Assembly (NCBI GenBank): GCA_020638395.1
Contig: JACKIP010000008.1
Location: 1-64,000 of the forward strand
DNA length: 64,000 bases
Source: Rhodospirillales bacterium
Lineage (GTDB): Bacteria; Pseudomonadota; Alphaproteobacteria; Micavibrionales; Micavibrionaceae
Direction: 5' to 3'
This document shows positions 16,798 through 25,662 of this stretch, one piece after another. A program made the translations under genes and the position numbers. The notes under the pieces are model-generated. The model did not search any database, was not told the DNA's origin, and worked only from the letters and a program-made list of their open reading frames with translations. The stretch's first letter is position 1; each line of letters starts with the position of its first letter.

Positions 16798-18219
16798 ATG
16801 TCAGCAGAAACCCTCCGGAATGAAAAAAACGCCACGCGCAGCGAGACCGACTCTATCGGCGCTATTGACGTCCCGGCAGACAGATATTGGGGCGCGCAGA
16901 CCCAACGCTCCCTGCAGAATTTCAAAATCGGCGGCGAGAAAATGCCGGCCCCGCTGATCCGGGCACTGGGGGTACAGAAAAAAGCCTCTGCTCTGGCCAA
17001 TATGGATCTGGGCAGCCTCGATCAAAAACTGGGGAACGCGATTGTGGAAGCAGCAGAGGAAGTCATTGACGGCACGCGCATGGATGAATTTCCGCTGGTC
17101 GTCTGGCAAACAGGCTCCGGAACGCAAACCAACATGAATGCCAATGAAGTGATTGCCAACCGTGCCATTGAAATTCTGGGCGGAGAGATTGGCAGCAAAA
17201 AACCGGTTCACCCGAACGATCATGTGAATATGGGGCAAAGCTCCAACGATACGTTCCCAACCGCCATGCACATTGCCGCAGCAGAACAGGTTCATCATGA
17301 GCTGATCCCGGCCCTTGAGCATCTGGAAAAAGCGTTATCCGCCAAAGCAGAACAGTGGGCCAATATTGTAAAAATCGGCCGGACACACTTGCAGGACGCC
17401 ACGCCGCTGACGCTGGGGCAGGAATTTTCCGGCTATGCTACGCAGGTGTCCTATGGCATTGATCGTATTAAATCAACTTTGCCGCGCCTGATGCAACTGG
17501 CGCAAGGCGGGACCGCCGTCGGAACCGGGATCAACTCCAAAGCCGGATTTGCCGAATTATTTGCGGAAAAAACCAGCACCATCACCGGCCTTGATTTTGT
17601 CAGCGCAGAGAATAAATTCGAAGCACTGGCGGCACATGACGCAATGGTCGAACTCTCCGGAGCAATGAATGTTCTGGCGGTCTCCCTGATGAAGATCGCC
17701 AATGATATTCGCCTGCTGGGATCTGGCCCCCGCTGCGGGATCGGAGAACTCAATCTCCCCGCCAATGAGCCAGGTTCTTCTATCATGCCAGGAAAAGTCA
17801 ATCCAACCCAGTGCGAAGCCATGACGATGGTGTGTGCGCAGGTCATGGGAAACCATACCGCCGTGACCGTGGCCGGATCGAACGGGCATTTTGAGTTGAA
17901 CGTGTTCAAGCCCGTCATTATTTACAATGTCCTGCAATCCCTGCGCCTGATTGCCGATGCCTGCATTTCCTTCACGGATAACTGTGTCAGTGGAATCGAA
18001 GCAAACGAGTCCCGCATTGAAAAACTGATGAATGAAAGTTTGATGCTTGTAACGGCCCTCAACCCGCACATCGGCTATGATAATGCCGCGAAAATCGCTA
18101 AAAAGGCTCATGCCGAGGGCACTTCTCTCATGGAAGCCGGAATCGCGCTTAATCTTTTGACGCAGGAGCAGTTCAAGGACTGGATTATCCCCGCCGAGAT
18201 GGTCAAGCCCCGCGATTAG
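16798..18219 (+). CDS. fumC: Fumarate hydratase, class II
   Basis: 473-residue iron-independent fumarase that hydrates fumarate to malate in the citric acid cycle. The superfamily signature GSSIMPGKVNPTQCE is at 326-340; other active-site pieces are TGSGTQTNMN (105-114), QSSNDTFP (147-154) and the base-associated H197 in GRTHLQD. The length is typical. The ATG has AAGAAGGAA upstream. It is a single gene, divergent from the 442-residue gene. Confidence 0.96.
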   Translation: MSAETLRNEKNATRSETDSIGAIDVPADRYWGAQTQRSLQNFKIGGEKMPAPLIRALGVQKKASALANMDLGSLDQKLGNAIVEAAEEVIDGTRMDEFPLVVWQTGSGTQTNMNANEVIANRAIEILGGEIGSKKPVHPNDHVNMGQSSNDTFPTAMHIAAAEQVHHELIPALEHLEKALSAKAEQWANIVKIGRTHLQDATPLTLGQEFSGYATQVSYGIDRIKSTLPRLMQLAQGGTAVGTGINSKAGFAELFAEKTSTITGLDFVSAENKFEALAAHDAMVELSGAMNVLAVSLMKIANDIRLLGSGPRCGIGELNLPANEPGSSIMPGKVNPTQCEAMTMVCAQVMGNHTAVTVAGSNGHFELNVFKPVIIYNVLQSLRLIADACISFTDNCVSGIEANESRIEKLMNESLMLVTALNPHIGYDNAAKIAKKAHAEGTSLMEAGIALNLLTQEQFKDWIIPAEMVKPRD

Positions 18220-18252
18220 CAGTTTGCTGAAAAAGTCGAGAAACGACAAAAA

Positions 18253-18307
18253 CGTCATTCTGAGCACAGCGAAGAATCTTTTTTATCAATAGGTTAAGAT
18301 TCTTCGC
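18253..18307 (+). repeat. Dispersed intergenic repeat (family 2), copy 1
   Basis: Starts CGTCATTCTGAGCACAGCGA and contains a perfect 12-bp inverted repeat GCGAAGAATCTT (18269-18280) and AAGATTCTTCGC (18296-18307). The reverse complement of 52790-52841 matches it over about 50 bases with only a few changes. It lies between the convergent fumC and rfbA genes. Elements beginning with this kind of sequence are widespread intergenic repeats in bacterial genomes. Confidence 0.8.
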
Positions 18308-18326
18308 CTATGGCTCGGGCAGTCTG

Positions 18327-19223
18327 TTACTGGAAAAGATAGCTTTGTCGTTCCTGAACAAGGTCTTTCAGGTACGCGCCGTAATCGTTTTTGGAAAGCT
18401 CTGCGGCTAACTTCAAAACCGCTTCCTCATCAATCCATCCCTGAGTCAGCGCAATTTCTTCCGGACAGGCAATGAACTGCTGCTGCTGTTTCTGAATCGT
18501 TTCGATAAACTGTCCGGCCTGCAGCAGGGAACTGTAAATTCCCGTATCAAACCAGCAATATCCACGCCCCATCAGTTTGACCTGCAAGGCCCCCCGTTTC
18601 AGGTAAGCATTGTGAACATCGACGATTTCCAGCTCTCCCCGCGCAGACGGCCTCAGGCTCTTTGCAATTTCCACCACGTCGGAATCATAAAAATATAACC
18701 CGGTCACCGCCCATTGGGACTTAGGAACTTTTGGCTTTTCCTCAATCGACAGAACGCGCCCGTCTCTGTCAAATTCAACAACACCATAGCGCTCCGGGTC
18801 ATGAACTTTACTGGCAAAAATAGTCCCGCCCGCCTCCTGAGCATCCGCCGCCCGCATCAACTCCGTCAGGCCATGCCCATAGTATATATTATCCCCCAAA
18901 ACCATGGCACAAGGAGCCCCGTCAAGAAATGCTTCCCCGATTGTAAAAGCCTGTGGCAACCCTTCCGGTTTCGGCTGCGCGGCGTACTGAATAGAAATTC
19001 CCCACTGGGACCCATCTCCCAAAAGCTTCTGAAAAAATTCCTGTTCATGGGGGGTGGTGATAACCAGAATATCCCGGATTCCACCTAACATAAGCGTTGT
19101 CAGGGGATAGTAAACCATCGGCTTGTCATAGATAGGCAGTAATTGTTTACTAATTCCTTTGGTGATCGGATATAATCTGGTCCCGCTGCCTCCCGCCAAC
19201 ACAATCCCTTTTCTTTTTTTCAT
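18327..19223 (-). CDS. rfbA: Glucose-1-phosphate thymidylyltransferase
   Basis: 298 residues. Makes dTDP-glucose from dTTP and glucose 1-phosphate, the first step to dTDP-L-rhamnose. The nucleotide-binding motif LAGGSGTRLYP is at 9-19 and the metal/sugar site near VLGDNIYYGHG. It is last in the order rfbC-rfbB-rfbD-rfbA and its start overlaps the rfbD stop by four bases. Confidence 0.96.
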   Translation of the reverse strand: MKKRKGIVLAGGSGTRLYPITKGISKQLLPIYDKPMVYYPLTTLMLGGIRDILVITTPHEQEFFQKLLGDGSQWGISIQYAAQPKPEGLPQAFTIGEAFLDGAPCAMVLGDNIYYGHGLTELMRAADAQEAGGTIFASKVHDPERYGVVEFDRDGRVLSIEEKPKVPKSQWAVTGLYFYDSDVVEIAKSLRPSARGELEIVDVHNAYLKRGALQVKLMGRGYCWFDTGIYSSLLQAGQFIETIQKQQQQFIACPEEIALTQGWIDEEAVLKLAAELSKNDYGAYLKDLVQERQSYLFQ

Positions 19224-20140
19224 GATAATACTCCTGTTGCAGAATCTGATTTTAACCGTTGCAGTGCCCGCCTGATACCATCCCGCCAGGAACAGGGCTC
19301 TATCGCAAAAACGCGCTGCACCCGACTGGTATCAAGGAAAGAGTTTGAAGGGCGCAGCGCTTTTTGAGGAAACTCAGGAGAGGAAATGGCTACAAGACGC
19401 TCCGGCACAGAAAATCCCTGTTCTTTTGCCTGCTCAAAAATAGCCCGTGCAAACTCGTACCAGGTCACGGACTCCGCTCCACCATAATGGTAAATGCCCC
19501 ATTCATCGAATGCCGGGGTTTGCTCCAGATGATGGACGATCCCCCAGAACGCTCTGGCAATGTCATAAGAGTACGTCGGGCCGCCACGTTGGTCGTTAAC
19601 GATCCGGAGTTCCTTATGTCTTTCTGCCAAAGACAGCATGGTTTTTAGAAAATTCTTACCATCAGGGCCAAATACCCACGACGTCCGGACCATAATATGG
19701 CGGGGACACTGCGCAGAAATCGCCAGTTCTCCCGCTAATTTTGATAGTCCGTAAATGCAAAGGGGATTGGCGGGATCTTCTTCGCGATACGCCCGTCCTT
19801 TTTTTCCGTCAAAAATATAATCCGTAGACAGATGAAGAAGGCACGCCCCTGCGCAGCCTGCCACAGCCTCCGCCAAATAGGAAGCGCCCTTCCAGTTGAC
19901 GGTAAAAGCCTGTTCCAGATCATCTTCCGCCAGATCCACCGCCGTATATGCCGCCGCATTGATAAAAAATCGGCAGTTATGGTCCTGATATAGCTCCTGA
20001 ACAATACGTATCACCTGACTTTGAACAGTCAGATCCGCCATGTCTTTTAGAACGGGAATGACCTGATATCCGTCCGGGACCAGCTTATGAATAGCCTGTC
20101 CAATCTGTCCGCCCGCACCAAAAACTGCAACTGCTGTCAT
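19220..20140 (-). CDS. rfbD: dTDP-4-dehydrorhamnose reductase
   Basis: 306 residues from the ATG at 20140. An in-frame ATG at 20188 is rejected because it lies inside rfbB, while 20140 has AGGGAT upstream and begins with the NADPH-binding strand (MTAVAVFGAGGQIGQ). The YxxxK dyad is YGLSK near residue 130. It reduces dTDP-4-dehydro-L-rhamnose to dTDP-L-rhamnose, the last step of the pathway. Confidence 0.94.
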   Translation of the reverse strand: MTAVAVFGAGGQIGQAIHKLVPDGYQVIPVLKDMADLTVQSQVIRIVQELYQDHNCRFFINAAAYTAVDLAEDDLEQAFTVNWKGASYLAEAVAGCAGACLLHLSTDYIFDGKKGRAYREEDPANPLCIYGLSKLAGELAISAQCPRHIMVRTSWVFGPDGKNFLKTMLSLAERHKELRIVNDQRGGPTYSYDIARAFWGIVHHLEQTPAFDEWGIYHYGGAESVTWYEFARAIFEQAKEQGFSVPERLVAISSPEFPQKALRPSNSFLDTSRVQRVFAIEPCSWRDGIRRALQRLKSDSATGVLS

Positions 20141-20147
20141 AATATCC

Positions 20148-21209
20148 CTACCCAATTTTCGCAACAGATCCCAGACGTTCCCCGGCATAGCGGGTCTCCA
20201 GAATATTTTTCCACCAAACCTGATGATCCAGATACCATAGAAGCGTCTTCTTCAAGCCGGTTTCAAACGTTTCCACGGGACGCCAATCCAGCTCACGTCT
20301 GATTTTTGTTGCGTCAATGGCATAGCGACGATCATGCCCCGGACGATCCGTCACATACTGAATAAGCTCCCTGCGACGGGACACTTTTTGCGGTGGGGCC
20401 AGATCATCCAGTAAATCACAGATTGTCTGCACGATCTCTATGTTCGTCCGCTCGGAATTTCCGCCAACATTATAAGACTCTCCAACCTTCCCGTTTCGTA
20501 AGACGCACTTCAAAGCCGAGACATGATCCTCGACATACAGCCAGTCACGCACATTTAATCCGTCTCCATATACCGGCAAGCTGTCTTCGGAAAGTCCCCG
20601 AACAATCATCAAGGGAATTAATTTTTCCGGGAATTGATAAGGACCGTAATTATTGGAGCAGTTAGAAACCAGAGCTGGCAAGCCATAGGTCGTTTTCCAG
20701 GCCCGAACAAGATGGTCAGACGCGGCCTTACTCGCAGAATAAGGCGAATGCGGATCATAAGGGGTTTTCTCGTGAAAAAGCCCCGCCTCCCCCAAAGAGC
20801 CAAACACTTCATCCGTCGAAATATGATGAAACCGGAAAGATTCTTTTCGCTCAGGGGGCAAAGCCTGCCAGTATGCCAAAGCAATTGTAAGAAGATTAAA
20901 CGTTCCGGTAATATTGGTCTGGATAAACTCTCCCGGCCGATCAATCGATCGGTCAACGTGCGACTCTGCCGCAAGATGCATCACGGCATCCGGCTCAAAT
21001 TGCGTAAAAATCTGACGAACGGCCTCGTAATCCGCCAGATCTGTTTGATATAAAACATAACGTTCAGAGGGAGGAAACAGAGCTTCAATATCCGGATTGG
21101 CGGCATAAGTCAGCTTGTCCAGATTGCCCACAACATGCCCGTCTTCCAACAGAGAGTGAACAAGATTTGCCCCGATAAATCCCGCCCCTCCCGTCACCAG
21201 TATTTTCAT
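20148..21209 (-). CDS. rfbB: dTDP-glucose 4,6-dehydratase
   Basis: 353-residue extended short-chain dehydrogenase. The Rossmann motif TGGAGFIGANL is at the N-terminus, the catalytic STDEVFG and YSASKAASDH follow, and the sugar-nucleotide contacts include NNYGPYQFPEKLIP. It converts dTDP-glucose to dTDP-4-keto-6-deoxyglucose. Seven bases separate it from rfbD. Confidence 0.96.
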   Translation of the reverse strand: MKILVTGGAGFIGANLVHSLLEDGHVVGNLDKLTYAANPDIEALFPPSERYVLYQTDLADYEAVRQIFTQFEPDAVMHLAAESHVDRSIDRPGEFIQTNITGTFNLLTIALAYWQALPPERKESFRFHHISTDEVFGSLGEAGLFHEKTPYDPHSPYSASKAASDHLVRAWKTTYGLPALVSNCSNNYGPYQFPEKLIPLMIVRGLSEDSLPVYGDGLNVRDWLYVEDHVSALKCVLRNGKVGESYNVGGNSERTNIEIVQTICDLLDDLAPPQKVSRRRELIQYVTDRPGHDRRYAIDATKIRRELDWRPVETFETGLKKTLLWYLDHQVWWKNILETRYAGERLGSVAKIG

Positions 21210-21284
21210 TTTTTATCCTTCTAAATAAAAGCGCCGCTGATATTTTCTAATACAACATCATCCTGATTCTTTTTTCGCATTTAC

Positions 21285-21845
21285 TCACTCAAAATACGTT
21301 GTAATGCTTAACAAAGACGGAAGAACAAGGTCTTTTTCTGAAAGAATAGCAGATTCCGGTGCGATGGGCCATGGAATAGACAGATCCGGATCATTCCAGA
21401 TAATCCCCCCTTCATGCTCTTTGGAGTAAGGAGCGGATACTTTGTAGAGAACTTCAGTATTATCTGTAAGTGTACAAAAACCATGGGCGAACCCGGACGG
21501 GATGTATAGCTGCAAACCTTCTTTAGCTGTCAGTTCCAGCCCAAAGTGCTGCCCATAAGTTGGGGAAGACCTCCGCAAATCAACGGCGACATCCCAGATC
21601 GCACCACTGAGAGCCCGCACCAGTTTCACCTGATCGAAGGGTGGTGTTTGAAAATGTAATCCTCTAACAGTTCCGGCCTTTAGAGATAGTGACTGATTAT
21701 CCTGAACAAAATCAGTGGTAACGCCGTGTTGCCGCAAAGAGTCGGCATTATAGGTTTCCGAAAAATACCCCCGGTGATCGGCATAGCGATCAGGCTGAAA
21801 AATCAGCAAACCGTCTATAGATGTCTTCTCTACACGCAATCCCAC
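21285..21845 (-). CDS. rfbC: dTDP-4-dehydrorhamnose 3,5-epimerase
   Basis: 186-residue cupin-fold epimerase. Family motifs are DHRGYFSETY (about 24-33), QDNQSLS, GTVRGLHFQ with the catalytic His, and PSGFAHGFCTL. It is the first of the four rhamnose genes. A gap of 75 bases separates it from rfbB. Rhamnose is presumably for O-antigen or another surface glycan. Confidence 0.95.
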   Translation of the reverse strand: MGLRVEKTSIDGLLIFQPDRYADHRGYFSETYNADSLRQHGVTTDFVQDNQSLSLKAGTVRGLHFQTPPFDQVKLVRALSGAIWDVAVDLRRSSPTYGQHFGLELTAKEGLQLYIPSGFAHGFCTLTDNTEVLYKVSAPYSKEHEGGIIWNDPDLSIPWPIAPESAILSEKDLVLPSLLSITTYFE

Positions 21846-21860
21846 GACGCAATCCCCTGA

Positions 21861-21896
21861 AAAATTTTAAGTGCGGAAAGACCTGTCCCTCCGCAC
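21861..21896 (-). terminator. Intrinsic terminator of the atp operon
   Basis: On the minus strand, after atpC, the stem GTGCGGA...TCCGCAC (arms 21890-21896 and 21871-21877) is followed by TTAAAATTTT. Seven perfect pairs, a 12-base loop and a following T-rich tract make it a credible rho-independent terminator just before rfbC. Confidence 0.65.
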
Positions 21897-21946
21897 GTTT
21901 CATATTTACATGAATGCGTTCGTAAATAAATATAAAAAACAGAAAA

Positions 21947-22354
21947 TCAGGCCCGCGCCGCAGCCAGCTTTGCATTCACCACAGCGATCTGCGCTTGCAA
22001 GCGGTGCTGATCGGCAACGCCAACCGCCAGTTTCAAATCCTCTCTGAGGATACTCATCTGGCTTTCAAGCGCTGCCCGATCCAAAGAAGACACCGGAACG
22101 GCTTCCTCTGCCAGAACAGTAACACTCTCCGCCGTGACATCCGCAAAACCGCCGGCAATAAAAATTTCCTGCGTGATGCTGTTATCGTTGGCGCTGCGGA
22201 CTTTTACGACTCCCGGTTTCAGGCTGGTCATCAAAGCGGCATGCCCCGGTAAAATCCCGCACTCCCCCTCTTCTCCGGGAATGAGGGCATAGGTCGCCGG
22301 TTCGGACATCAGCTTTTTTTCCGGAGAGACAAGTTCAAATTGAAAAGTTTTCAT
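21947..22354 (-). CDS. atpC: ATP synthase epsilon subunit
   Basis: 135 residues: an N-terminal beta-sandwich (FQFELVSPEKKLMSEPATYA) with the GEEGECGILPGHA motif, then the C-terminal helical pair (QHRLQAQIAVVNAKLAAARA). It is part of the F1 central stalk and can inhibit ATP hydrolysis. It is separated from atpD by two unrelated genes, which is unusual. Confidence 0.94.
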   Translation of the reverse strand: MKTFQFELVSPEKKLMSEPATYALIPGEEGECGILPGHAALMTSLKPGVVKVRSANDNSITQEIFIAGGFADVTAESVTVLAEEAVPVSSLDRAALESQMSILREDLKLAVGVADQHRLQAQIAVVNAKLAAARA

Positions 22355-22377
22355 CGTTTTTTCCTTTTTATTCTCTT

Positions 22378-22797
22378 ACCACCAAGGCACAAAGGCACCA
22401 AGATGTTTTTTCTTCAATCAGCACTATTCCACCATTGTCTGAAAAGGCTACACTTGCCATGTTGATCTAATTCCAGATAATAGCTTCCTATATGGAGAGG
22501 TTTATCAGTCTCTTTAAATTTCCACATAGCCATACCTACTTTGTCAGTTTGATATAAAATATCTATTTTCACAAAATCTATTTTCTGAGACTTAATATCC
22601 TGCCACACGCCAACAACATCCTCTTTTGTCGTTAGAGGTGGCTCGAAAGGATTCTCGTAATACTCAGGTGTATCCGAAATAATCTCGGCTATCAAATCCG
22701 GGTCTTGGCTAAGCCATATTTCCTTCATTGTAGAAAACCATTTTTCAACAGACGTTTTTCTTCCCTTGTCCTCTTGGTGCCTTGATGTCTTGGTGGT
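22378..22797. repeat. 26-bp imperfect inverted repeats flanking the SnoaL-like gene
   Basis: The left arm (22378-22403, ACCACCAAGGCAC and on) and the right arm (22772-22797, ending TCTTGGTGGT) match as reverse complements at 23 of 26 positions. The right arm lies inside the 5' end of the reading frame at 22414-22809. ACCACCAAG-type sequences are a common dispersed intergenic repeat in many bacteria, so the gene between may have been carried in, or the repeats may have landed independently. Confidence 0.75.
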
Positions 22798-22809
22798 TAA
22801 ATTATTCAT
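22414..22809 (-). CDS. SnoaL/NTF2-like small protein inserted in the atp operon
   Basis: Up to 131 residues. The pattern VEKWFSTMKEIWLSQDPDLI, then YYENPFEPPLTTKEDV and a run of strands ending FRQWWN, fits the NTF2-like cone fold of the SnoaL family. Its function is unknown, since the fold serves enzymes and binding proteins. The ATG at 22809 gives an N-terminus of about 20 residues encoded by the repeat arm (TTKTSRHQEDKG). The true start may therefore be further in; the next Met (residue 28) would cut into the first helix. It lies between atpD and atpC. Confidence 0.65.
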   Translation of the reverse strand: MNNLTTKTSRHQEDKGRKTSVEKWFSTMKEIWLSQDPDLIAEIISDTPEYYENPFEPPLTTKEDVVGVWQDIKSQKIDFVKIDILYQTDKVGMAMWKFKETDKPLHIGSYYLELDQHGKCSLFRQWWNSAD

Positions 22810-22818
22810 ATCCGGAAA

Positions 22819-23127
22819 TCAGAGTGTATGCTGCTCCCATTCAATTTTCCGAATAGAATCCTGACTTGGCCAATATCCGGATTGCCCGGCCTGATCTCTT
22901 CGTCTGTCATTATAGATGGCAGCGGCTCCGGCCAGAACGATCCCGGCTCCCCCGAATAAAGCACCACCTTCACGCAGGTCAGTAGAGTCGCTCATCTGCG
23001 CTCCCGCCGCGACTAACCCAAACGCAATGGTAGCAACCTTGTATTTCCATGCCGAGCGCTCAAATCTGTGTCGATCGAGCTCTGCAGCTGCCTTAATCCG
23101 CCCATAACTTTCAGGTAATGCAGACAT
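22819..23127 (-). CDS. Small membrane protein, unknown, between atpD and atpC
   Basis: 102 residues with two hydrophobic segments (about 28-46 and 54-72, rich in Gly and Ala) separated by a short acidic loop. The N-terminal 25 residues are charged and helical, and a polar tail ends the protein. I do not recognise the family. It shares the atp operon strand, 80 bases after atpD and nine before the SnoaL-like gene. Confidence 0.6.
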   Translation of the reverse strand: MSALPESYGRIKAAAELDRHRFERSAWKYKVATIAFGLVAAGAQMSDSTDLREGGALFGGAGIVLAGAAAIYNDRRRDQAGQSGYWPSQDSIRKIEWEQHTL

Positions 23128-23208
23128 TTTATAATTTCCCTCTTGTTAAAATTCTAAACCGGCTGGTCTGCCTCTCTTATCCGGGCAGATCCAGTCGTTT
23201 TACTATAC

Positions 23209-24657
23209 TTATGCAGCCTCTGCGGCCATTTTCTTGGCTTTAGCGACGGCTTCCTCGATCGTTCCAACCATGTAGAAAGCCGATTCCGGCAGGTGGTCAT
23301 ACTCACCTGCGACAATCCCTTTAAAGCCTTTGATCGTGTCTTCTAGCTGTACAAACACGCCCGGCGTCCCGGTAAAGACCTCAGCCACGTGGAACGGCTG
23401 AGACAGGAACCGCTGGATTTTCCGGGCGCGCGCCACAACCAGTTTATCGTCTTCTGACAGTTCATCCATCCCCAGAATGGCGATAATATCCTGCAGGGCT
23501 TTGTACTGTTGCAGTGTTTTTTGTACATCTGCCGCCACTTGATAGTGCTCCTCGCCCACAACCCGCGGATCCAGAATACGAGAGGTCGAATCGAGCGGAT
23601 CCACGGCCGGATAAATCCCTTGTTCAGCAATCTGACGAGACAGAACGGTTGTCGCATCCAGGTGCGAGAAGGTCGTTGCGGGAGCCGGGTCGGTCAAATC
23701 GTCCGCCGGAACGTACACGGCCTGCACAGAGGTAATAGACCCTTTATTGGTCGAGGTAATCCGCTCCTGCATCTGTCCCATGTCTGTCGACAGTGTTGGC
23801 TGATATCCCACCGCAGACGGAATACGTCCCAGCAACGCAGACACCTCGGCACCGGCCTGTGTGAAACGGAAAATGTTATCGATAAACATCAGAACGTCCT
23901 GACCCTGCTCATCCCGGAAATACTCCGCCATGGTCAGACCGGTCAGGGCCACACGCGCCCGCGCACCGGGCGGCTCGTTCATCTGACCAAACACCAGCGC
24001 CACTTTGGACTCACCGTCCAGCTTAATAACGCCCGCATCAATCATTTCATGGTACAGATCGTTCCCTTCCCGGGTCCGTTCGCCGACCCCGGCGAAGACA
24101 GACACCCCGCCATGCTCCTTGGCGATGTTGTTAATCAATTCCTGAATGGTCACGGTTTTCCCCACACCGGCCCCGCCGAACAGACCGATTTTACCACCTT
24201 TTGCGTATGGGCAAAGCAGGTCAACCACTTTAATCCCGGTGATAAGCTGTTCCGCCGCACCGGATTGCTCCGCAAAACTTGGGGCTTCGCGGTGAATTTC
24301 CCAGCGCTCTTTTGTTTTCACCGGACCGCGGTTATCAATCGGCTCCCCGATCACGTCAAAAATCCGTCCGAGCGTGTCATTTCCCACCGGCACCGCAATC
24401 GCAGATCCTGTATCGCTTACCGGTTGTCCCCGCACCAGACCATCCGTTGAGTCCATCGCGATACACCGCACCGTATTTTCACCAAGGTGCTGTGCAACTT
24501 CCAGAACCAGCCTTTTCCCGCCATTGGACTCATTAACCGTTTCCAACGCATCCAGAATGGCCGGAACGGCGCCATCTTCAAACTGCACGTCCACCACAGC
24601 TCCCAGAATCTGGGTTATTTTTCCTTGTGCTGTTGCTGCTGCTTTTGCTTTTGCCAT
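23209..24657 (-). CDS. atpD: ATP synthase beta subunit
   Basis: 482 residues, the catalytic F1 subunit. The P-loop GGAGVGKT is at 161-168; GERTREGNDLYHEM and ALTGLTMAEYFRDEQGQDVL follow as in all beta subunits. The N-terminus has a short Ala/Lys-rich extension (MAKAKAAATAQGK), typical of alphaproteobacteria. Confidence 0.97.
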   Translation of the reverse strand: MAKAKAAATAQGKITQILGAVVDVQFEDGAVPAILDALETVNESNGGKRLVLEVAQHLGENTVRCIAMDSTDGLVRGQPVSDTGSAIAVPVGNDTLGRIFDVIGEPIDNRGPVKTKERWEIHREAPSFAEQSGAAEQLITGIKVVDLLCPYAKGGKIGLFGGAGVGKTVTIQELINNIAKEHGGVSVFAGVGERTREGNDLYHEMIDAGVIKLDGESKVALVFGQMNEPPGARARVALTGLTMAEYFRDEQGQDVLMFIDNIFRFTQAGAEVSALLGRIPSAVGYQPTLSTDMGQMQERITSTNKGSITSVQAVYVPADDLTDPAPATTFSHLDATTVLSRQIAEQGIYPAVDPLDSTSRILDPRVVGEEHYQVAADVQKTLQQYKALQDIIAILGMDELSEDDKLVVARARKIQRFLSQPFHVAEVFTGTPGVFVQLEDTIKGFKGIVAGEYDHLPESAFYMVGTIEEAVAKAKKMAAEAA

Positions 24658-24695
24658 TTTTCTTTCTTCCTTTTTCTAAACTCTTGATAATTCTG

Positions 24696-25586
24696 TTAAA
24701 CTGCCTCTGCCCCAGAGATAATCTCAATCAGTTCTTTTGTAATATAAGCCTGCCGCGCGCGGTTATATTGCAAGGACAGATCTTTAATCATGTCCCCCGC
24801 ATTACGGGTTGCGTTATCCATTGCCGTCATCCGGGCGGCCTGTTCCCCGGCGGCGGAATCCAGCAAGGCGCGGTAAATCTGCATGGAAATATTTTTCGGC
24901 AGCAATTCCGCCAGAAGACGCTCTTCCTCCGGCTCAAAATCATACGGAGACTTCAATTCAGCCGTTTTTGTGGTTTCTTTTTGCTCCGGCAGAGTAAACG
25001 GAACCAATTGTTGTGTTTTCGGCGGCTGCGCCAGAACAGATTTAAATTCGTTATAAACCAGATGGCACACATCGAATTTGTCTTCTTCATACAATCCAAG
25101 CATGTACTTAGAGATTTCATTCACCTCGGCAAACCCGACCCGCTCCTTACCACCGATACCGGTAAAGCTTTTGATAATCAGGCTGGCAAAATCGCGTTTC
25201 AGGATATCCCGCGCCTTACGGCCAACCGTCAGCAATTGAACCGTTTTTCCCTCGCGTTGCAAGCGCAGGACTTCTGCCTTCGCAAACCGGATCAAATTGC
25301 CATTAAACCCGCCACAGAGCCCGCGGTCAGACGACACCACAATCAGAAGGTGAACCTGATCCCGTCCAGTCCCGATAAGCAGTTTGGGAGAGGCCGTGCT
25401 CAAAACAATCCCCCCCGCAACCCGCGCCATCATACCGGCCATGGCTTGTGCATAAGGTTGCGCCTTTTCCGCCGCATCCTGAGCTTTTTTCAATTTGGCC
25501 GCCGCCACCATCTTCATCGCACTCGTAATTTTACGGGTCGATTTCACGGAGGTGATACGGTCTCTATAATCGCGTAATGAGGGCAT
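24696..25586 (-). CDS. atpG: ATP synthase gamma subunit
   Basis: 296 residues, the rotating central shaft of F1. Both terminal helices are conserved: the N-terminal RITSVKSTRKITSAMKMVAA and the C-terminal YNRARQAYITKELIEIISGA. The central SSDRGLCGGFN loop is present. Its spacing in the operon (atpA-76 bases-atpG-38 bases-atpD) is normal. Confidence 0.96.
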   Translation of the reverse strand: MPSLRDYRDRITSVKSTRKITSAMKMVAAAKLKKAQDAAEKAQPYAQAMAGMMARVAGGIVLSTASPKLLIGTGRDQVHLLIVVSSDRGLCGGFNGNLIRFAKAEVLRLQREGKTVQLLTVGRKARDILKRDFASLIIKSFTGIGGKERVGFAEVNEISKYMLGLYEEDKFDVCHLVYNEFKSVLAQPPKTQQLVPFTLPEQKETTKTAELKSPYDFEPEEERLLAELLPKNISMQIYRALLDSAAGEQAARMTAMDNATRNAGDMIKDLSLQYNRARQAYITKELIEIISGAEAV

Positions 25587-25628
25587 TTATTCTACTTATT
25601 CCGCTTTAATACGTTGTATGGTAATGAC

Positions 25629-25656
25629 CTGAACAAAGCCTCCCGGCCCTGTTCAG
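25629..25656. other. Hairpin between atpA and atpG
   Basis: Arms CTGAACA (25629-25635) and TGTTCAG (25650-25656) enclose a GC-rich loop. There is no T-run and atpG follows, so it is more likely an mRNA stability or translation-balance element than a terminator. Confidence 0.3.
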
Positions 25657-25662
25657 TGTGTT

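Noticed and set aside
23509..25577. Long open frames on the plus strand opposite atpD and atpG (over 300 codons each)
   Set aside because: They are fully antisense to well conserved ATP synthase genes, and their translations are rich in Arg, His and Gln with no domain pattern.
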